DNA from: Blastocatellia bacterium
GTDB taxonomy: Bacteria; Acidobacteriota; Blastocatellia; UBA7656; JADIYM01
Assembly (NCBI GenBank): GCA_021463145.1
Contig: JAJTWZ010000014.1
Location: 1-64,000 of the forward strand
Direction: 5' to 3'
Length of the DNA stretch: 64,000 nucleotides
Program-made: the position numbers and the translations under genes
Shown: positions 36,017 through 45,600 of the stretch, piece after piece
Layout: each line of letters starts with the position of its first letter
Numbering within the stretch: the first letter of the stretch is position 1
The notes under the pieces: model-generated
Database searches by the model: none
Told to the model about the DNA's origin: nothing
What the model saw: the letters and a program-made list of their open reading frames with translations, nothing else

Positions 36017-37147
36017 CTATCCGCCGAGTGCTGCAAGCACCTGATCCACTTCGTCGAGGGTGTTGTAGAAATGCGGCGATATCCGGATTCTCCCCGCGCG
36101 AGCGGCGATGGCGATCCGACGATCCTTCAGCCTCTGCACGATCTCGTTCGGATTCCTGGTCGGATGTGTCGCCGCAACGATTGCCGACCACTCTCCGTCG
36201 CTCCTGCCGCTTACGACCCGAAAGCCACGATCAATCAGTCCCGCGACGATCGTGTCGGAGAGGATCCGCAGCTGCCTCTCGATCGCCACTTCGCCTGCCT
36301 CGAGCAATATCGAGAGAGAAGCGCCCAGAGCGGCGATGCCGAACGGGTTCATCGTGCCGCACTCGAAGCGTTCGGCCCCGTCGCGGTAGCGCAGATCGAA
36401 TCCGCCGAACTTGATCCAGTCCCTGGTCGAGGTCCAGCCGACCTTTACCGGGTCGATCCGGTCTATGACGCGGTCGGAAATGTAGAGCAACCCGATACCT
36501 TCGGATCCACACAGCCACTTGTGCGCCGACGCCGTGATGACATCCACATTGTCTCGTTCCACGTCGACAGGAAGCGCTCCGAGACCCTGAATGCCGTCGA
36601 CGACGAAGAGGATGCCGCGTTCCCTGCAGAACTGCCCGATTCGCCTCAGGTCAGAGCGGTATCCGCTGGCGTACTGAACCCACGAGAGAGCGACGACGCG
36701 CGTTCGATCGTCGACGAGAGCGGCAAGGTCCTCGAAGTCCACGCGTCCGTCGCGTTCCTCGGCCATCCTGAAGGTGACGCCACGGTTCGAGAGCCGCATC
36801 CAGGGATACGCGTTGGAAGGAAACTCGCAGTTGGCGCCGACGACCGAGTCGCCTTCCCGCCAGTCCAGACCTGCGGAGACGATCGACAGTCCATCCGACG
36901 TGTTCGCGACGAACCCGACCTCGTGCTCGTGGCGCGCGTGCAGAAGTCGCGCCGCCATCTCTCGAACCCGGCCGACCTGGGCTACCCTGCCGAACCAACC
37001 GTCGTCGCCGGCCGTCGCAATCGAGTGAGCGACAGCGGCAATCCCGTTGACCGCCGTCGCCGGTAGCGGTCCTATCGCTGCGTGGTTCATGTAGATCCGG
37101 TTACGGGTAACCGGAAAGAGCTCTCGATACCGCTCAAGGTCGTTCAT
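36017..37147 (-). CDS. Class V aminotransferase (cysteine desulfurase/kynureninase-like fold)
   Basis: A 376-aa PLP enzyme of fold type I. The PLP lysine is in TASAHKWLCGSEGIG; GANCEFPSNAYPW and DGIQGLGALPVDV are typical of class V. It lacks a distinct active-site Cys loop of desulfurases, so an aminotransferase or isopenicillin-epimerase-like role is more likely. Substrate unknown. It lies just upstream of lpxD with 9 nt between, but a functional link to lipid A is not obvious. Confidence 0.85.
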   Translation of the reverse strand: MNDLERYRELFPVTRNRIYMNHAAIGPLPATAVNGIAAVAHSIATAGDDGWFGRVAQVGRVREMAARLLHARHEHEVGFVANTSDGLSIVSAGLDWREGDSVVGANCEFPSNAYPWMRLSNRGVTFRMAEERDGRVDFEDLAALVDDRTRVVALSWVQYASGYRSDLRRIGQFCRERGILFVVDGIQGLGALPVDVERDNVDVITASAHKWLCGSEGIGLLYISDRVIDRIDPVKVGWTSTRDWIKFGGFDLRYRDGAERFECGTMNPFGIAALGASLSILLEAGEVAIERQLRILSDTIVAGLIDRGFRVVSGRSDGEWSAIVAATHPTRNPNEIVQRLKDRRIAIAARAGRIRISPHFYNTLDEVDQVLAALGG

Positions 37148-37153
37148 GGACGC

Positions 37154-37159
37154 AGCTTA
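37154..37159 (-). promoter_or_regulatory. -10-like hexamer 6 nt before the aminotransferase gene
   Basis: TAAGCT on the minus strand (37159-37154) preceded by TG. Spacing to the ATG is 6 nt. No clear -35. Confidence 0.35.
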
Positions 37160-37225
37160 CAATTATGCGGCCGCAGTTTCACTCGGATCCGCACAGACCG
37201 AACCAGTGTTCGTCCGTGTCGCCAG

Positions 37226-38596
37226 TCAGCCTTCGAACAGGCTGTCGATGTACTGTCCGGCGTCGAAAACGATCAGATCGTCGACCTGCTCGCCGATGCC
37301 GACGTAACGGATAGGCACGCCCAGTTCGTTCACGATCGCGACGACGATGCCGCCCTTTGCGGTGCCGTCGAGTTTGGTGAGCACGAGGCCGGTCACGGGC
37401 GCGGCCTTCGTGAACTGGCGAGCCTGCTCCAATCCGTTCTGTCCGGTAACCGCGTCGATGACGAGCAGAACTTCGTGCGGGGCGCCGGGGACCTGGCGAT
37501 CCGCGACGCGCCGCATTTTCTCGAGTTCCTGCATCAGGTTCTGCTTGGTGTGCAGCCGGCCTGCCGTGTCGACGATAAGGACGTCGGTGCCACGCGCCTT
37601 CGCCGCCGCCAGCGAGTCATAGAGAACGGCGGACGGATCGGTTCCGGGCTTCTGCTGGATGAGCGGCACGCCCGAACGATCGGCCCATACGGCGAGTTGG
37701 TCGTTCGCCGCCGCGCGAAACGTGTCAGCCGCGCAGATGAGCACGTCGTAGCCGTCGTTCCTGATCCGGTTTGCGAGCTTTCCGATCGTGGTCGTCTTCC
37801 CCACGCCGTTCACGCCGACGACCATGATGACGTAAGGCGAGATGTCCGGGTCGATGTCGACTTCCGACGACACCGTGCCCTTCTTGAGCGACTTGGGAGT
37901 GAGAAGCATGTCTAGCAGGTGCTCGCGGATCACTCTCCGTAGCTCCTCGGGGTTCGAAAGCTCGTTGCGCGCGACGCGCTTCCGCGCGGTCTCGATGATA
38001 TCCAGGGCAGTCTGTACCCCGATATCGGCGCCGATCAGCGCCTCCTCGATGTTCTCGAGCAATTCGGCGTCGATTACCTTCTTGCCGCGGACGATGGAGT
38101 CGATCCGGTCGACGAGCGTGTGCCGCGTGGAAGAGACCGCCGTCTTGAGCCGGCCGACGATCGTTCGCTGCTGTTCGGCAATCTCTTCCGGCGTCGGCTC
38201 TTTCGCGACGTAGCCGCCGAACGAGAACTGCATGTCGACCTTGCGCAGGGCGGGCGGCGGGTCCGGCGCCGCTGCCTCCCGCTCGCTGCCGCTCGCGGTA
38301 CCGGTCCGGTCGGTCGGCGTGGGCCCCGACTGTGGCTGCTGCGAAGGAGCGGGCAACGGTGGCGGCTCTGGGGGCAGTGCCGGCCGCGGCGGCTCTGGCA
38401 GATCTGTCGACGTTGGCGAATGCGCGGGCTCGGCCAGTAGCGGCGATTGCTCGGCGGGCGCCGGCCTGGCAGCCCCAGTCTGCGGAGGTGTTGATGTCTG
38501 GGCCGCCTGCGAAGGCTGCGGCGACAGGATCGTCGGCGGCCAATGACTCGGCCGTTCGTTTTCGTCCTTCTTCTTTCGCTTCCAGAAAAGTCCCAT
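37226..38596 (-). CDS. ftsY: Signal recognition particle receptor FtsY
   Basis: A 456-aa FtsY. The N-terminus (1-120) has a basic start ([10 protein letters not shown]) and a Pro-rich linker. The N domain (about 135-235) is followed by the GTPase domain with P-loop GVNGVGKTT (261-269), DTFRAAA, VDTAGR and [10 protein letters not shown], ending YIDSLF. It docks SRP-ribosome complexes at the inner membrane. Residues 100-107 of the linker are encoded by a copy of a short dispersed repeat (38278-38299). Six nt after the peptidase gene. Confidence 0.96.
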   Translation of the reverse strand: MGLFWKRKKKDENERPSHWPPTILSPQPSQAAQTSTPPQTGAARPAPAEQSPLLAEPAHSPTSTDLPEPPRPALPPEPPPLPAPSQQPQSGPTPTDRTGTASGSEREAAAPDPPPALRKVDMQFSFGGYVAKEPTPEEIAEQQRTIVGRLKTAVSSTRHTLVDRIDSIVRGKKVIDAELLENIEEALIGADIGVQTALDIIETARKRVARNELSNPEELRRVIREHLLDMLLTPKSLKKGTVSSEVDIDPDISPYVIMVVGVNGVGKTTTIGKLANRIRNDGYDVLICAADTFRAAANDQLAVWADRSGVPLIQQKPGTDPSAVLYDSLAAAKARGTDVLIVDTAGRLHTKQNLMQELEKMRRVADRQVPGAPHEVLLVIDAVTGQNGLEQARQFTKAAPVTGLVLTKLDGTAKGGIVVAIVNELGVPIRYVGIGEQVDDLIVFDAGQYIDSLFEG

Positions 38597-38602
38597 TGCG
38601 GT

Positions 38603-40231
38603 TTACGAGGTGGCGCTCGAACTGTGAATGAACTGATTCGCGAAATAGTCGACCGAAAGCGCCTCGCCGGTCACACGTTCGACCGTCCGGTCCCACCGCT
38701 CCGTTGCGCCCGGCCGAAAAAGCTTCTCGCGCAGGTAAGCGCCTGCGGCCGGCCGGTTCACGAGGCCGCCGGCAACCGCGTCGAGGCGGTGCTGGATCTG
38801 CGACGCAAGCATCTCGCCGAGCATGTAGTTGTGGTAGTAGACCGGCGCAAGCGCGAGATGAATCTTCGCGGCCCAGTCCGGAGCCTGCCGCCCGCCGGGG
38901 CGACTCAGAAACTGAAAGCGCTCCACGTAGTCCCACCATAGCGAGTCCAGATCGGCTCGCTCCGGGTCGCGGTACAGGTCCCGCTCGAAGTGCGTCATTA
39001 CGAGGCACCAGCGCACGAAGACGATCATGTGCAAGCGTTGCTGCAGGGCGAGTGAGCCTCCGACTCGTTCGGCCTCGGCGCGGTCCAGACCGCGAACCTC
39101 GGCGAGCCACTCGGCCGACGTCGCCAGCCGCCCCATCAGCATCGCAACCGCCTCGGTGGCATTCGTGTGCGCCGGACCGCGTAACAGGTACGGAAGCTCG
39201 GCGTCCACTTCGACGTCGTAGATCGCGTGTCCGAATTCGTGCAGGTTCGTCTCCATCCAGCGGGCCGTGTCGCGCAGGTTGCAGAGCACCCGAACGTCGC
39301 CAGCACGTCCAATGTTGGCGCAAAATGCGTGTTGATCCTTGCCTTCGCGTTCGTAAAGGTCGCTCCGCTCGACAATCGGGCGGATGTCGAACCCCAGGCC
39401 GTCGAATGTCGCGAGCGTGAGCGCCTCGATGCCGGCGCCGGCGAAAAAGACATCGATATCGACTTCACCGGCCTCGGGACGCTCCTGGAAGAACGGATCC
39501 GAGTAGTTCCAGGGCTTCAGTTCATCGATCCGAACGCCCTGCACCGAGGCGATATGGGCATCGATCCCGGCCTTCGCAATCCGAAAGGGTTCGTCGGTGA
39601 GCTCGGCGAGCCGCGAGAGCGTGGCAAAGAGCCGCTCGCCGTCGATCTCCTGCGCCGCCAACTGCATGGCGTAGAAGTCGTCGAAGCCCGCGCGCCGCGC
39701 CGCGGCGTTACGAAGCCGAACCAGCTCCAGCACGTTCTCCCGCACGACGGCTCCTACTTCCTTCGAAGCCTCCCAGGCGGCGCGCCGCCTGGCCACATTT
39801 GTGGAGGACTTAAGGATTTCGTCGATGTCGTTCCCGGTAACCCGCTGGCCGTCGACCGTGCCGCGATGGGTGTTGAACAACGAAACCGTTTCGGCCTCGA
39901 GCGAAGCCAGTCTGTCGATCTCGTCGTCCGAGAAACGGAACTCGAGGAAGAGGTTGCGCAGAACTTCGAGTTGCCGATGCAGGCGCGCGTCGAATGGCTT
40001 TCCGTCTCGTGCTGCGGCGGTCGATGCCGCGAGAAACTGCTCGGCAGCAGCGCAGTCCGCCGAATCTGCAAGCAACCGCATCCACTGAGCCCGCTTTTCC
40101 GCGACCTCGGCCTCGGCCTCCGGATCGCCGGTCGTGTTCAGCCGCCACTCCGCGCGGCCGAGGGCCTCGTCGGCAGGCTGGAGGACCCGGTTCATCCGGT
40201 CCACGAACTTCTGGGCATCGAGTACGGTCAT
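38603..40231 (-). CDS. HExxH metallopeptidase (M2/M3-type oligopeptidase)
   Basis: A 542-aa cytosolic gluzincin with zinc motif HEFGH (331-335; Glu332 catalytic) and the third ligand probably Glu360 in HTNATEAVAML. Overall helical content, length and WRLNTTGDPEAE near the start resemble the M2 (ACE-like) and M3 (oligopeptidase F) families; assignment between them is not possible by eye. No signal peptide. It is cotranscribed with ftsY and probably trims small peptides. Confidence 0.85.
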   Translation of the reverse strand: MTVLDAQKFVDRMNRVLQPADEALGRAEWRLNTTGDPEAEAEVAEKRAQWMRLLADSADCAAAEQFLAASTAAARDGKPFDARLHRQLEVLRNLFLEFRFSDDEIDRLASLEAETVSLFNTHRGTVDGQRVTGNDIDEILKSSTNVARRRAAWEASKEVGAVVRENVLELVRLRNAAARRAGFDDFYAMQLAAQEIDGERLFATLSRLAELTDEPFRIAKAGIDAHIASVQGVRIDELKPWNYSDPFFQERPEAGEVDIDVFFAGAGIEALTLATFDGLGFDIRPIVERSDLYEREGKDQHAFCANIGRAGDVRVLCNLRDTARWMETNLHEFGHAIYDVEVDAELPYLLRGPAHTNATEAVAMLMGRLATSAEWLAEVRGLDRAEAERVGGSLALQQRLHMIVFVRWCLVMTHFERDLYRDPERADLDSLWWDYVERFQFLSRPGGRQAPDWAAKIHLALAPVYYHNYMLGEMLASQIQHRLDAVAGGLVNRPAAGAYLREKLFRPGATERWDRTVERVTGEALSVDYFANQFIHSSSATS

Positions 40232-40324
40232 CTATCTCGCTCCAATTCGAAGCGGGCATCATGGCGCACCGCGACAGAGCCAGTCAAACGAGGGCCAGGC
40301 GAGCCAACGGCCACATCACCAGCA

Positions 40325-40356
40325 AACGGCGCAGAGACTGCCGTCCCTGCGCCGTT
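40325..40356 (-). terminator. Intrinsic-type terminator after the LolA-like gene
   Basis: A perfect 10-bp stem, AACGGCGCAG and CTGCGCCGTT, with a 12-nt loop. On the minus strand it starts 22 nt after the stop codon and is followed by a short TTTG. It would end the Lol-like operon before the peptidase-ftsY genes. Confidence 0.65.
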
Positions 40357-40378
40357 ACGTTACGTTTCGTGCCGCGGA

Positions 40379-41068
40379 CTATCCGTTGACGACCTTTACA
40401 TCCTTCGGGACCGAGATGACGAACTTCTCCTCACCGAGCGTGACGTTCGGCTGGAGCGCCGTCAGCGTGATCGTCGTCTTGGAGCTCTTCTCGGTCACGA
40501 AGTACTTCACCGGAAGCCACGTCTTGTGATCGATCCAGAGAATGATGCCCTGAATTCCGTCCGACGTGTCTTTTGGATCCAGCTGGATCTGCGTGGCCAT
40601 CTGACCGTTCACCATGTCGTCGCCAAGCAGTGTGATCGTATAGCGGTCACGAAGCTGCTGCGCGGCGTCAGCGTAAGCGAGGCCAAGGAATCCGAGCGAA
40701 CGGTTCTTGCTTACGCCCGCCTTCCGGCTGGTCACGAAAAGCTGGTTGAGCTTCGGCTGATAAATGGAAACCTTCTCGCCAATTACCGATACGGTCTCGG
40801 GGATCGGGGAAGTGTAGGTGAGCAGGACGCGCTCGGTTCCGGCGGCACCGGCCTTGTAGAGCAGCGAGCCAGTCGAGTTCTCCTTCACGCCGAGGACCCG
40901 ATCCTGCTTCTGCTGGGTGATTCCGGCCTGGAGCGATTTGAGATTCTTACCCGCCTGCTCGAGCTTGAGAAGGACGGGCGGCATGACCTGCGCCTCCGCC
41001 GGGCGCCCGACGATGCAAACCGCCGCGACGATGGCGGCAACTACAATGGATAGAATACCTTTCTGCAT
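40379..41068 (-). CDS. LolA-like periplasmic outer-membrane lipoprotein carrier
   Basis: A 229-aa protein with a signal peptide (MQKGILSIVVAAIVAAVCIV, cleaved near AEAQ). It has the LolA pattern: SLQAGITQQKQDRVLGVKENSTGSL in the first strands, then LLTYTSPIPETVSV and IYQPKLNQLFV, with a final LQPNVTLGEEKFVISVPKDV. LolA carries lipoproteins across the periplasm. The start at 41068 directly opens the signal peptide. Genes upstream on the same strand encode a LolD-like ATPase and an FtsX-type permease, supporting a role in lipid or lipoprotein traffic. Confidence 0.85.
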   Translation of the reverse strand: MQKGILSIVVAAIVAAVCIVGRPAEAQVMPPVLLKLEQAGKNLKSLQAGITQQKQDRVLGVKENSTGSLLYKAGAAGTERVLLTYTSPIPETVSVIGEKVSIYQPKLNQLFVTSRKAGVSKNRSLGFLGLAYADAAQQLRDRYTITLLGDDMVNGQMATQIQLDPKDTSDGIQGIILWIDHKTWLPVKYFVTEKSSKTTITLTALQPNVTLGEEKFVISVPKDVKVVNG

Positions 41069-41157
41069 GAACCGATGTGTCTCCCATTCAGTACTTCCGG
41101 GCAGTATAGCAACGATAGTCGCCCGAAACATGTTGTGAAAGTCTTGTCGTGCTCCGT

Positions 41158-41469
41158 TCAGGGCAATGTCCAGACCCTGTAGGCCTGTACTTTCCCATCC
41201 GGCGACCTCAGAACTTCAACGCGGTGAACGATTCCACCGCCGGCAGCGGCCGAGAGGCTCTCGACCGAATCGTCTTTGACTGCATCGGCACGGACTCGCG
41301 TTTCCTTGAGCGCGCCTTCCCAGCGCGGACGCGCTTCCGGGTCGTCGAAAACCCGCGCCGGCACAAGAAAGATGAACCCGAGGATGGCGACGCACATCAC
41401 GTCGTACTGCCACGTTTCGCGCGGGTACGACCAGTACCAGATCTTTTCGAGTATCTCGAAGAGCTTCAC
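41158..41469 (-). CDS. Small membrane protein in the Lol-like module, function unknown
   Basis: A 103-aa protein: an amphipathic N-terminus ([20 protein letters not shown]), one hydrophobic segment (about 23-39, [17 protein letters not shown]), then a polar tail (about 65 residues) with a [12 protein letters not shown] strand. The orientation (polar tail in or out) is unclear. GTG start overlaps the stop of the ABC ATPase gene (GTGA), which indicates coupled translation. Confidence 0.75.
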   Translation of the reverse strand: MKLFEILEKIWYWSYPRETWQYDVMCVAILGFIFLVPARVFDDPEARPRWEGALKETRVRADAVKDDSVESLSAAAGGGIVHRVEVLRSPDGKVQAYRVWTLP

Positions 41470-42191
41470 GGGTGCACACCCTCCAACGCCGGGGAGACTG
41501 GCGGCGCCGATGGCCGCTCCTCCTTGACGACGTGTCCGTCTCTCATGTGGATGATCCGATCGGCGTACTGCGCTGCCTCCGGGTTGTGCGTGATCATCAC
41601 AATTGTCTGTTTCGTTTGCTTGTTGAGATCGCGAAGCATCGAGAGCACGACCTCGGAGTTTTCGGAGTCGAGGTTTCCGGTCGGCTCGTCGGCAAGTATG
41701 AGCGCCGGCTCGTTCACCAGCGCCCGCGCGATCGCCACACGCTGCTGCTCGCCGCCCGAAAGCTCGAGCGGCTTGTGGCGCATCTTCGCCTCGAGCTTCA
41801 GCAACTCGAATACTTTACGTCGCCGCTCCGGATCCCCGGATCCTTTTCCGAAAATCCTCTCGGCAAGCTTCAGGTTGCCTTCGGCGGTGAGTGTCGGAAA
41901 CAGGTTGAACTTCTGGAATACGAAACCGATCTTGCGCCGTCGCACGTCGGTGCGCCGGGCATCCGAGCTCGCCGTAATCTCTTCCCCGTCAACGAGGACC
42001 TTTCCCTCGGTCGGCGTCAACAACCCGCCGCACAGGTGCAGCAGCGTCGACTTTCCGCATCCGGACGGCCCCATGATCGCCAGAAATTCCCCACGATCGA
42101 CGTCCAGAGAGAGGCCGCGCAACGCGTGCACGTCCATCTTCCCGACGTGGTAGGTCATTCGAAGGTCGATAGTCTGGAGAATCGGGGTCAT
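41466..42191 (-). CDS. LolD/MacB-type ABC transporter ATP-binding protein
   Basis: A 241-aa ATPase of the LolD/FtsE/MacB class: Walker [10 protein letters not shown] (41-49), Q-loop [13 protein letters not shown], signature LSGGEQQR (144-151), Walker [14 protein letters not shown] (163-175) and switch His in MITHNPEAA. It pairs with the FtsX-type permease encoded just upstream, powering release of a lipid-linked substrate or a periplasmic mechanical step. Start at 42191 is chosen near the conserved core; an ATG at 42239 is possible. Confidence 0.92.
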   Translation of the reverse strand: MTPILQTIDLRMTYHVGKMDVHALRGLSLDVDRGEFLAIMGPSGCGKSTLLHLCGGLLTPTEGKVLVDGEEITASSDARRTDVRRRKIGFVFQKFNLFPTLTAEGNLKLAERIFGKGSGDPERRRKVFELLKLEAKMRHKPLELSGGEQQRVAIARALVNEPALILADEPTGNLDSENSEVVLSMLRDLNKQTKQTIVMITHNPEAAQYADRIIHMRDGHVVKEERPSAPPVSPALEGVHP

Positions 42192-42259
42192 CTTGCTGTC
42201 GTGCCGGCTCCTCGTTTCCAAACCGATAGTCTGGCGCATCGCGCCGCCGTCGCAAAGAG

Positions 42260-43396
42260 CTACTCGTAGCTTAGCGCGTGCACCGGGTCCTGATAGGCGG
42301 CCCTGATTGCCGGATAGAGCGCGCCGGCTACCGAACTGGTCAGTCCGATGATTGCCGCGATTCCGACCCAAGTCAGCTCAACGTCGACGTGCAGCGATGT
42401 CGCCGCTTCGACCGCGAACTTCCCGAGCACGGCGACGATCGTGCCGACCACGACGCCGAGAACGGCAATGAGCAACGCCTCCTTGACGATCGTGCCGACA
42501 ATGAACAACTTCGACGCGCCGAGACTCTTCAGCACCCCGATCTCGCGCGTCCGCTCGATGATTGTGGTGTACATCGCCAGCAGGATCACGAGGGTCGAAA
42601 CGACTGCCGCGAGCCGGACCACTACCTTGAGGAATACTTCGAGCGATCCGATCGAGCCCGATACGAGGCTCGGCAGGTCGCGCGACATTACGATCCGGTT
42701 CGACGGATACGTCGAACGCAGCGCGGCCGCGACCGTGTCCTGCTCGGCCGGGTTCTTGCACTTGACGAGCAGCAGCGAGCACTTTTCGGCCCCGTTGACG
42801 ACGAGCCGTTGGAGCGTGTCGAGCGGCAGCTTGAGACGGGCGCCCACCTCGGGTTCGTAGATTCCGACGATCGGAACCGGCCTTCCGAACAGGAGGATTT
42901 TCGACCCGAGAACGATCGGCTGCCCGTTGATATCCTTCTTGTCGGAAGCGTAACGGCGGTCGACGACGACCTCATCACCGACGGGCTCCCGGCCATCGAC
43001 GATCTTCAGCTCCGTCACCTTCGAGTACGTCGCGAAATCGATGCCTTCGACAAGCTCGAACCCAACACCGGTAACGCTGGTCTGAAGGTACTGCGCGACC
43101 GGTGACACTACGGCCACGCCGGGTATCGGCTGCACGCGGGAAGTCCCATCGAGGATCGCAGTCCCGTACAACGTGTCCAGGCCAAGCGCCTGCCCCGTCG
43201 CCGGCGAAAAGTCACCCGCCGCGTAGAACATTATCTCGGCCGAAACATTCGCCTGCCGCTCCGCGGTGTTCCGGAGCATTCCGTGGGCGAGGCCCACCGT
43301 CATCACCGTCAGCACGACACCGATGGCCACGCCGGCGAGGCTGATGATCGTCCGGAGGGGACGGTGACGGACGTTTTCGAAGACGAGACTGTCCAT
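42260..43396 (-). CDS. FtsX/MacB-type ABC transporter permease
   Basis: A 378-aa permease with the 1+3 topology of LolC/LolE/MacB: one transmembrane helix (about 17-38, [18 protein letters not shown]), a periplasmic domain of about 220 residues, and three C-terminal helices. The cytoplasmic loop [16 protein letters not shown] (coupling to the ATPase) is diagnostic, and the end [19 protein letters not shown] is family-typical. Only one permease gene is present, so a homodimer is expected. Confidence 0.93.
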   Translation of the reverse strand: MDSLVFENVRHRPLRTIISLAGVAIGVVLTVMTVGLAHGMLRNTAERQANVSAEIMFYAAGDFSPATGQALGLDTLYGTAILDGTSRVQPIPGVAVVSPVAQYLQTSVTGVGFELVEGIDFATYSKVTELKIVDGREPVGDEVVVDRRYASDKKDINGQPIVLGSKILLFGRPVPIVGIYEPEVGARLKLPLDTLQRLVVNGAEKCSLLLVKCKNPAEQDTVAAALRSTYPSNRIVMSRDLPSLVSGSIGSLEVFLKVVVRLAAVVSTLVILLAMYTTIIERTREIGVLKSLGASKLFIVGTIVKEALLIAVLGVVVGTIVAVLGKFAVEAATSLHVDVELTWVGIAAIIGLTSSVAGALYPAIRAAYQDPVHALSYE

Positions 43397-43419
43397 GTGT
43401 CGGAATCGGCTGGCGCCCG

Positions 43420-44409
43420 TCAGGGGCGTCCGGATGCGGCGGGCTCGATCAAGTCCGCGCGCTTGTCGAGATCGATCACTTCGAGTTTTTCGTCATTATC
43501 GAGCGTGAACGCCTCGGCAGGAACGTCGCCGTCGAGCGTAACTGCGCCTTCTGCAAAAAGAACATCCACTGCGTAGAGGTCGTCGACCCTCTCGATGGAC
43601 ACGCGATCGACCCACGGCCGGCCATCCTCGGAGCGTAGCGTGCCTTCGTATCGAACCGTCGTCGCAAGCCGGCCATCCTCATAGAGGTCCTGTCTGGCAA
43701 GCGGCGTGCCCGTCCTGCAGCGATCGAACCAGAGCCGTCGAACGACTCGGGCTTCGGATCCGCTGCCGACACGCTCGAGGAGGGTGAGAACGTAATAGGT
43801 CCGAATGACCTGCTCGTCCTTCTTCGTGCCCGGCTCGAGCCGGCGCTCCTCGTCGAGCACGTAGACGCGCTCTGGCGATCCGATCTCGAACGGTTCCATC
43901 AGAAACGCCGCCGTCAGGTGCTGTGGCCGGATGTTGGCAAGCGAGCCTGCGCGCTGGAGGGACGGGTCGGCTGTCTGAGTGCCCGAATCCACTCGACGGT
44001 ACTTCCCCGTGTTGCTCCCGATGAGGAACTTGCGGTTGGCCTCTGGATAGAGAACCTTGACCGTGAACTTCGTGCCGTCAGACACCATGTCCGCAATGCG
44101 TTTTCCGACGAAAGGCGCCTTGATGAGCAGCCGAATGCTCGCGGGTCTCGAAAGCACGAGCGTCCCGTCGGCGCCGGGGTATTCCTTGTTCCTGCCCACG
44201 CCTGCGTCGCGGAGATCGCGGAAGCGCAGCGTGGCGACAGCCTGGATGCGGTTAACGTCAGTGAACGGTTTCAGCCGCTGCAGAAGGGCATCGGCACTTT
44301 GCGGAGAATCGACCGTCAATTGCCGTGGAACCTTGACGCTGCGAACACACGCCGACGAGAGGGCGGCAATCGCGAGGATGCAGGCCATCAGGGCTCGTCG
44401 GTTCAGCAT
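43420..44409 (-). CDS. Lipoprotein, LolB/DUF4292-like
   Basis: A 329-aa predicted lipoprotein: signal peptide from MLNRRALMACIL with lipobox ALSSAC (Cys about residue 21). The body has a beta-rich pattern: VNRIQAVATLRFRD, LVLSRPASIRLLIKAP, DMVSDGTKFTVKVLYPEANRK and a long C-terminal beta region. The LRLLIKAP and DGT-type segments are reminiscent of LolA/LolB-fold proteins. It is the first gene of the five-gene module ending with the LolA-like gene. An ATG at 44391 is another possible start. Confidence 0.75.
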   Translation of the reverse strand: MLNRRALMACILAIAALSSACVRSVKVPRQLTVDSPQSADALLQRLKPFTDVNRIQAVATLRFRDLRDAGVGRNKEYPGADGTLVLSRPASIRLLIKAPFVGKRIADMVSDGTKFTVKVLYPEANRKFLIGSNTGKYRRVDSGTQTADPSLQRAGSLANIRPQHLTAAFLMEPFEIGSPERVYVLDEERRLEPGTKKDEQVIRTYYVLTLLERVGSGSEARVVRRLWFDRCRTGTPLARQDLYEDGRLATTVRYEGTLRSEDGRPWVDRVSIERVDDLYAVDVLFAEGAVTLDGDVPAEAFTLDNDEKLEVIDLDKRADLIEPAASGRP

Positions 44410-44441
44410 TGGTCGCAAATCCACCGCAAACGCAATCACGC

Positions 44442-44471
44442 ACCGTACCAGAGCGTTCGACGGGGTGTCAA
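44442..44471 (-). promoter_or_regulatory. Promoter of the Lol-like module
   Basis: On the minus strand TTGACA (44471-44466), an 18-bp spacer and TACGGT (44447-44442). It lies about 33 nt upstream of the first ATG of the module. Confidence 0.55.
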
Positions 44472-44517
44472 AACCGAGTCGCCAGGACCACGCTGCCGGA
44501 GCAAAACGGGCCGCTCG

Positions 44518-45456
44518 TCATTCGACCGCCGTCAGCCACCGGTGCGTGTCTTCCGTTCTGCCCTTCGTCGCGTCGAAGTAGGCGTTCTGTAGCCGCTCGG
44601 TGATGGGCCCTCGCCGCCCCTTACCGATCTGGATCCGGTCGATCGATCGCACCGGCGTCACCTCCGCCGCCGTTCCGGTAAAGAACACCTCATCCGCCAC
44701 GTAGAGCAGTTCTCGAGGCACTCCCTTCTGAATGACAGGGATTCCAAGGTCCGAGCACAAGGTGATGATCGAATCGCGGGTGATGCCCGGAAGGATCGAA
44801 GCGTGGAGTGGCGGCGTGTGCACGAGCCCGTCCTTCACGACGAAAATGTTCTCCCCACTGCCTTCGGACACGTAGCCCTGGACATCGAGCGCGATTCCTT
44901 CGACGTAACCGTTCGTGATCGCTTCCATCTTGATGAGCTGCGAGTTCATGTAGTTCGCGCCCGACTTCGCCATCGCCGGAAATGTGTTCGGCGCAAGGCG
45001 CGTCCAGCTCGAGACGCACACGTCGACGCCCTGCTCGAGCGCTTCGTCTCCCAGATACTGCCCCCACGCCCACGTAGCGATGTAGACCTCGACGGGAGCC
45101 GGAAAAGGGTTTACCCCGAACGTGCCGTACCCCCGAAAAGCTATCGGCCTGATGTAGCAAGCGGAGAAGCCATTCGTTCTCACCAGATCGCGGCACGCGG
45201 CAGTCAGCAGTTCGTAGTCGTACGGACACGGCATCCGGTAAATGTGGCACGAGTTCAGCAACCGCTTCACGTGGTCGCCAAGCCGGAAGATGGCCGGCCC
45301 TCGCTCGGTCTCGTAGCACCGGATTCCCTCGAAAAGCGACGAGCCGTAGTGAACCACGTGCGACATCACGTGGATGTTCGCGTCTTCCCAGGGCACGAGT
45401 TCGCCGTTGTGCCAGATGAGCTTTCCGACCTCGACGTTTCCGACTTCTTTCGCCAT
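44518..45456 (-). CDS. ilvE: Branched-chain amino acid aminotransferase
   Basis: A 312-aa class IV PLP aminotransferase that makes Leu, Ile and Val from their 2-oxo acids. SHVVHYGSSLFEGIRCY, YIRPIAFRGYGTFGV, TRLAPNTFPAMAKSGANYMNS (PLP lysine region) and EGSGENIFVVKDG are strong matches to IlvE. A GAGGAAAGG site precedes the ATG. It stands alone with its own promoter. Confidence 0.95.
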   Translation of the reverse strand: MAKEVGNVEVGKLIWHNGELVPWEDANIHVMSHVVHYGSSLFEGIRCYETERGPAIFRLGDHVKRLLNSCHIYRMPCPYDYELLTAACRDLVRTNGFSACYIRPIAFRGYGTFGVNPFPAPVEVYIATWAWGQYLGDEALEQGVDVCVSSWTRLAPNTFPAMAKSGANYMNSQLIKMEAITNGYVEGIALDVQGYVSEGSGENIFVVKDGLVHTPPLHASILPGITRDSIITLCSDLGIPVIQKGVPRELLYVADEVFFTGTAAEVTPVRSIDRIQIGKGRRGPITERLQNAYFDATKGRTEDTHRWLTAVE

Positions 45457-45533
45457 TGTCTGCCTTTCCTCGAAGGTGGTTGGTTGCGAGCCCGAACCCG
45501 GACGGGCGCCCTCGGAGCGCGAATGGGACGGCC

Positions 45534-45562
45534 ACTCTACGGCAGAGGTCCTTAGGCGTCAA
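45534..45562 (-). promoter_or_regulatory. Promoter of ilvE
   Basis: TTGACG (45562-45557 on the minus strand), 17-bp spacer, TAGAGT (45539-45534). Transcript leader about 70 nt. It lies beside the divergent dusB promoter. Confidence 0.6.
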
Positions 45563-45580
45563 CGGAGGCGTCCGGGAGCA

Positions 45581-45589
45581 TGGTAAGCT
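45581..45589 (+). promoter_or_regulatory. Extended -10 element before dusB
   Basis: TGGTAAGCT fits TGnTAnnnT. It ends 11 nt before the ATG at 45601, implying a leader of only a few nucleotides. Confidence 0.35.
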
Positions 45590-45600
45590 CCGAAGTTGGC

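Noticed and set aside
36017-37147. Cysteine desulfurase (IscS/SufS)
   Set aside because: The PLP lysine region fits class V, but no active-site cysteine loop typical of desulfurases was found.
41466-43396. Classical LolCDE or FtsEX complex
   Set aside because: Only one permease gene is present and its neighbours are lipoprotein and carrier genes, so neither name is justified; kept as Lol-like.
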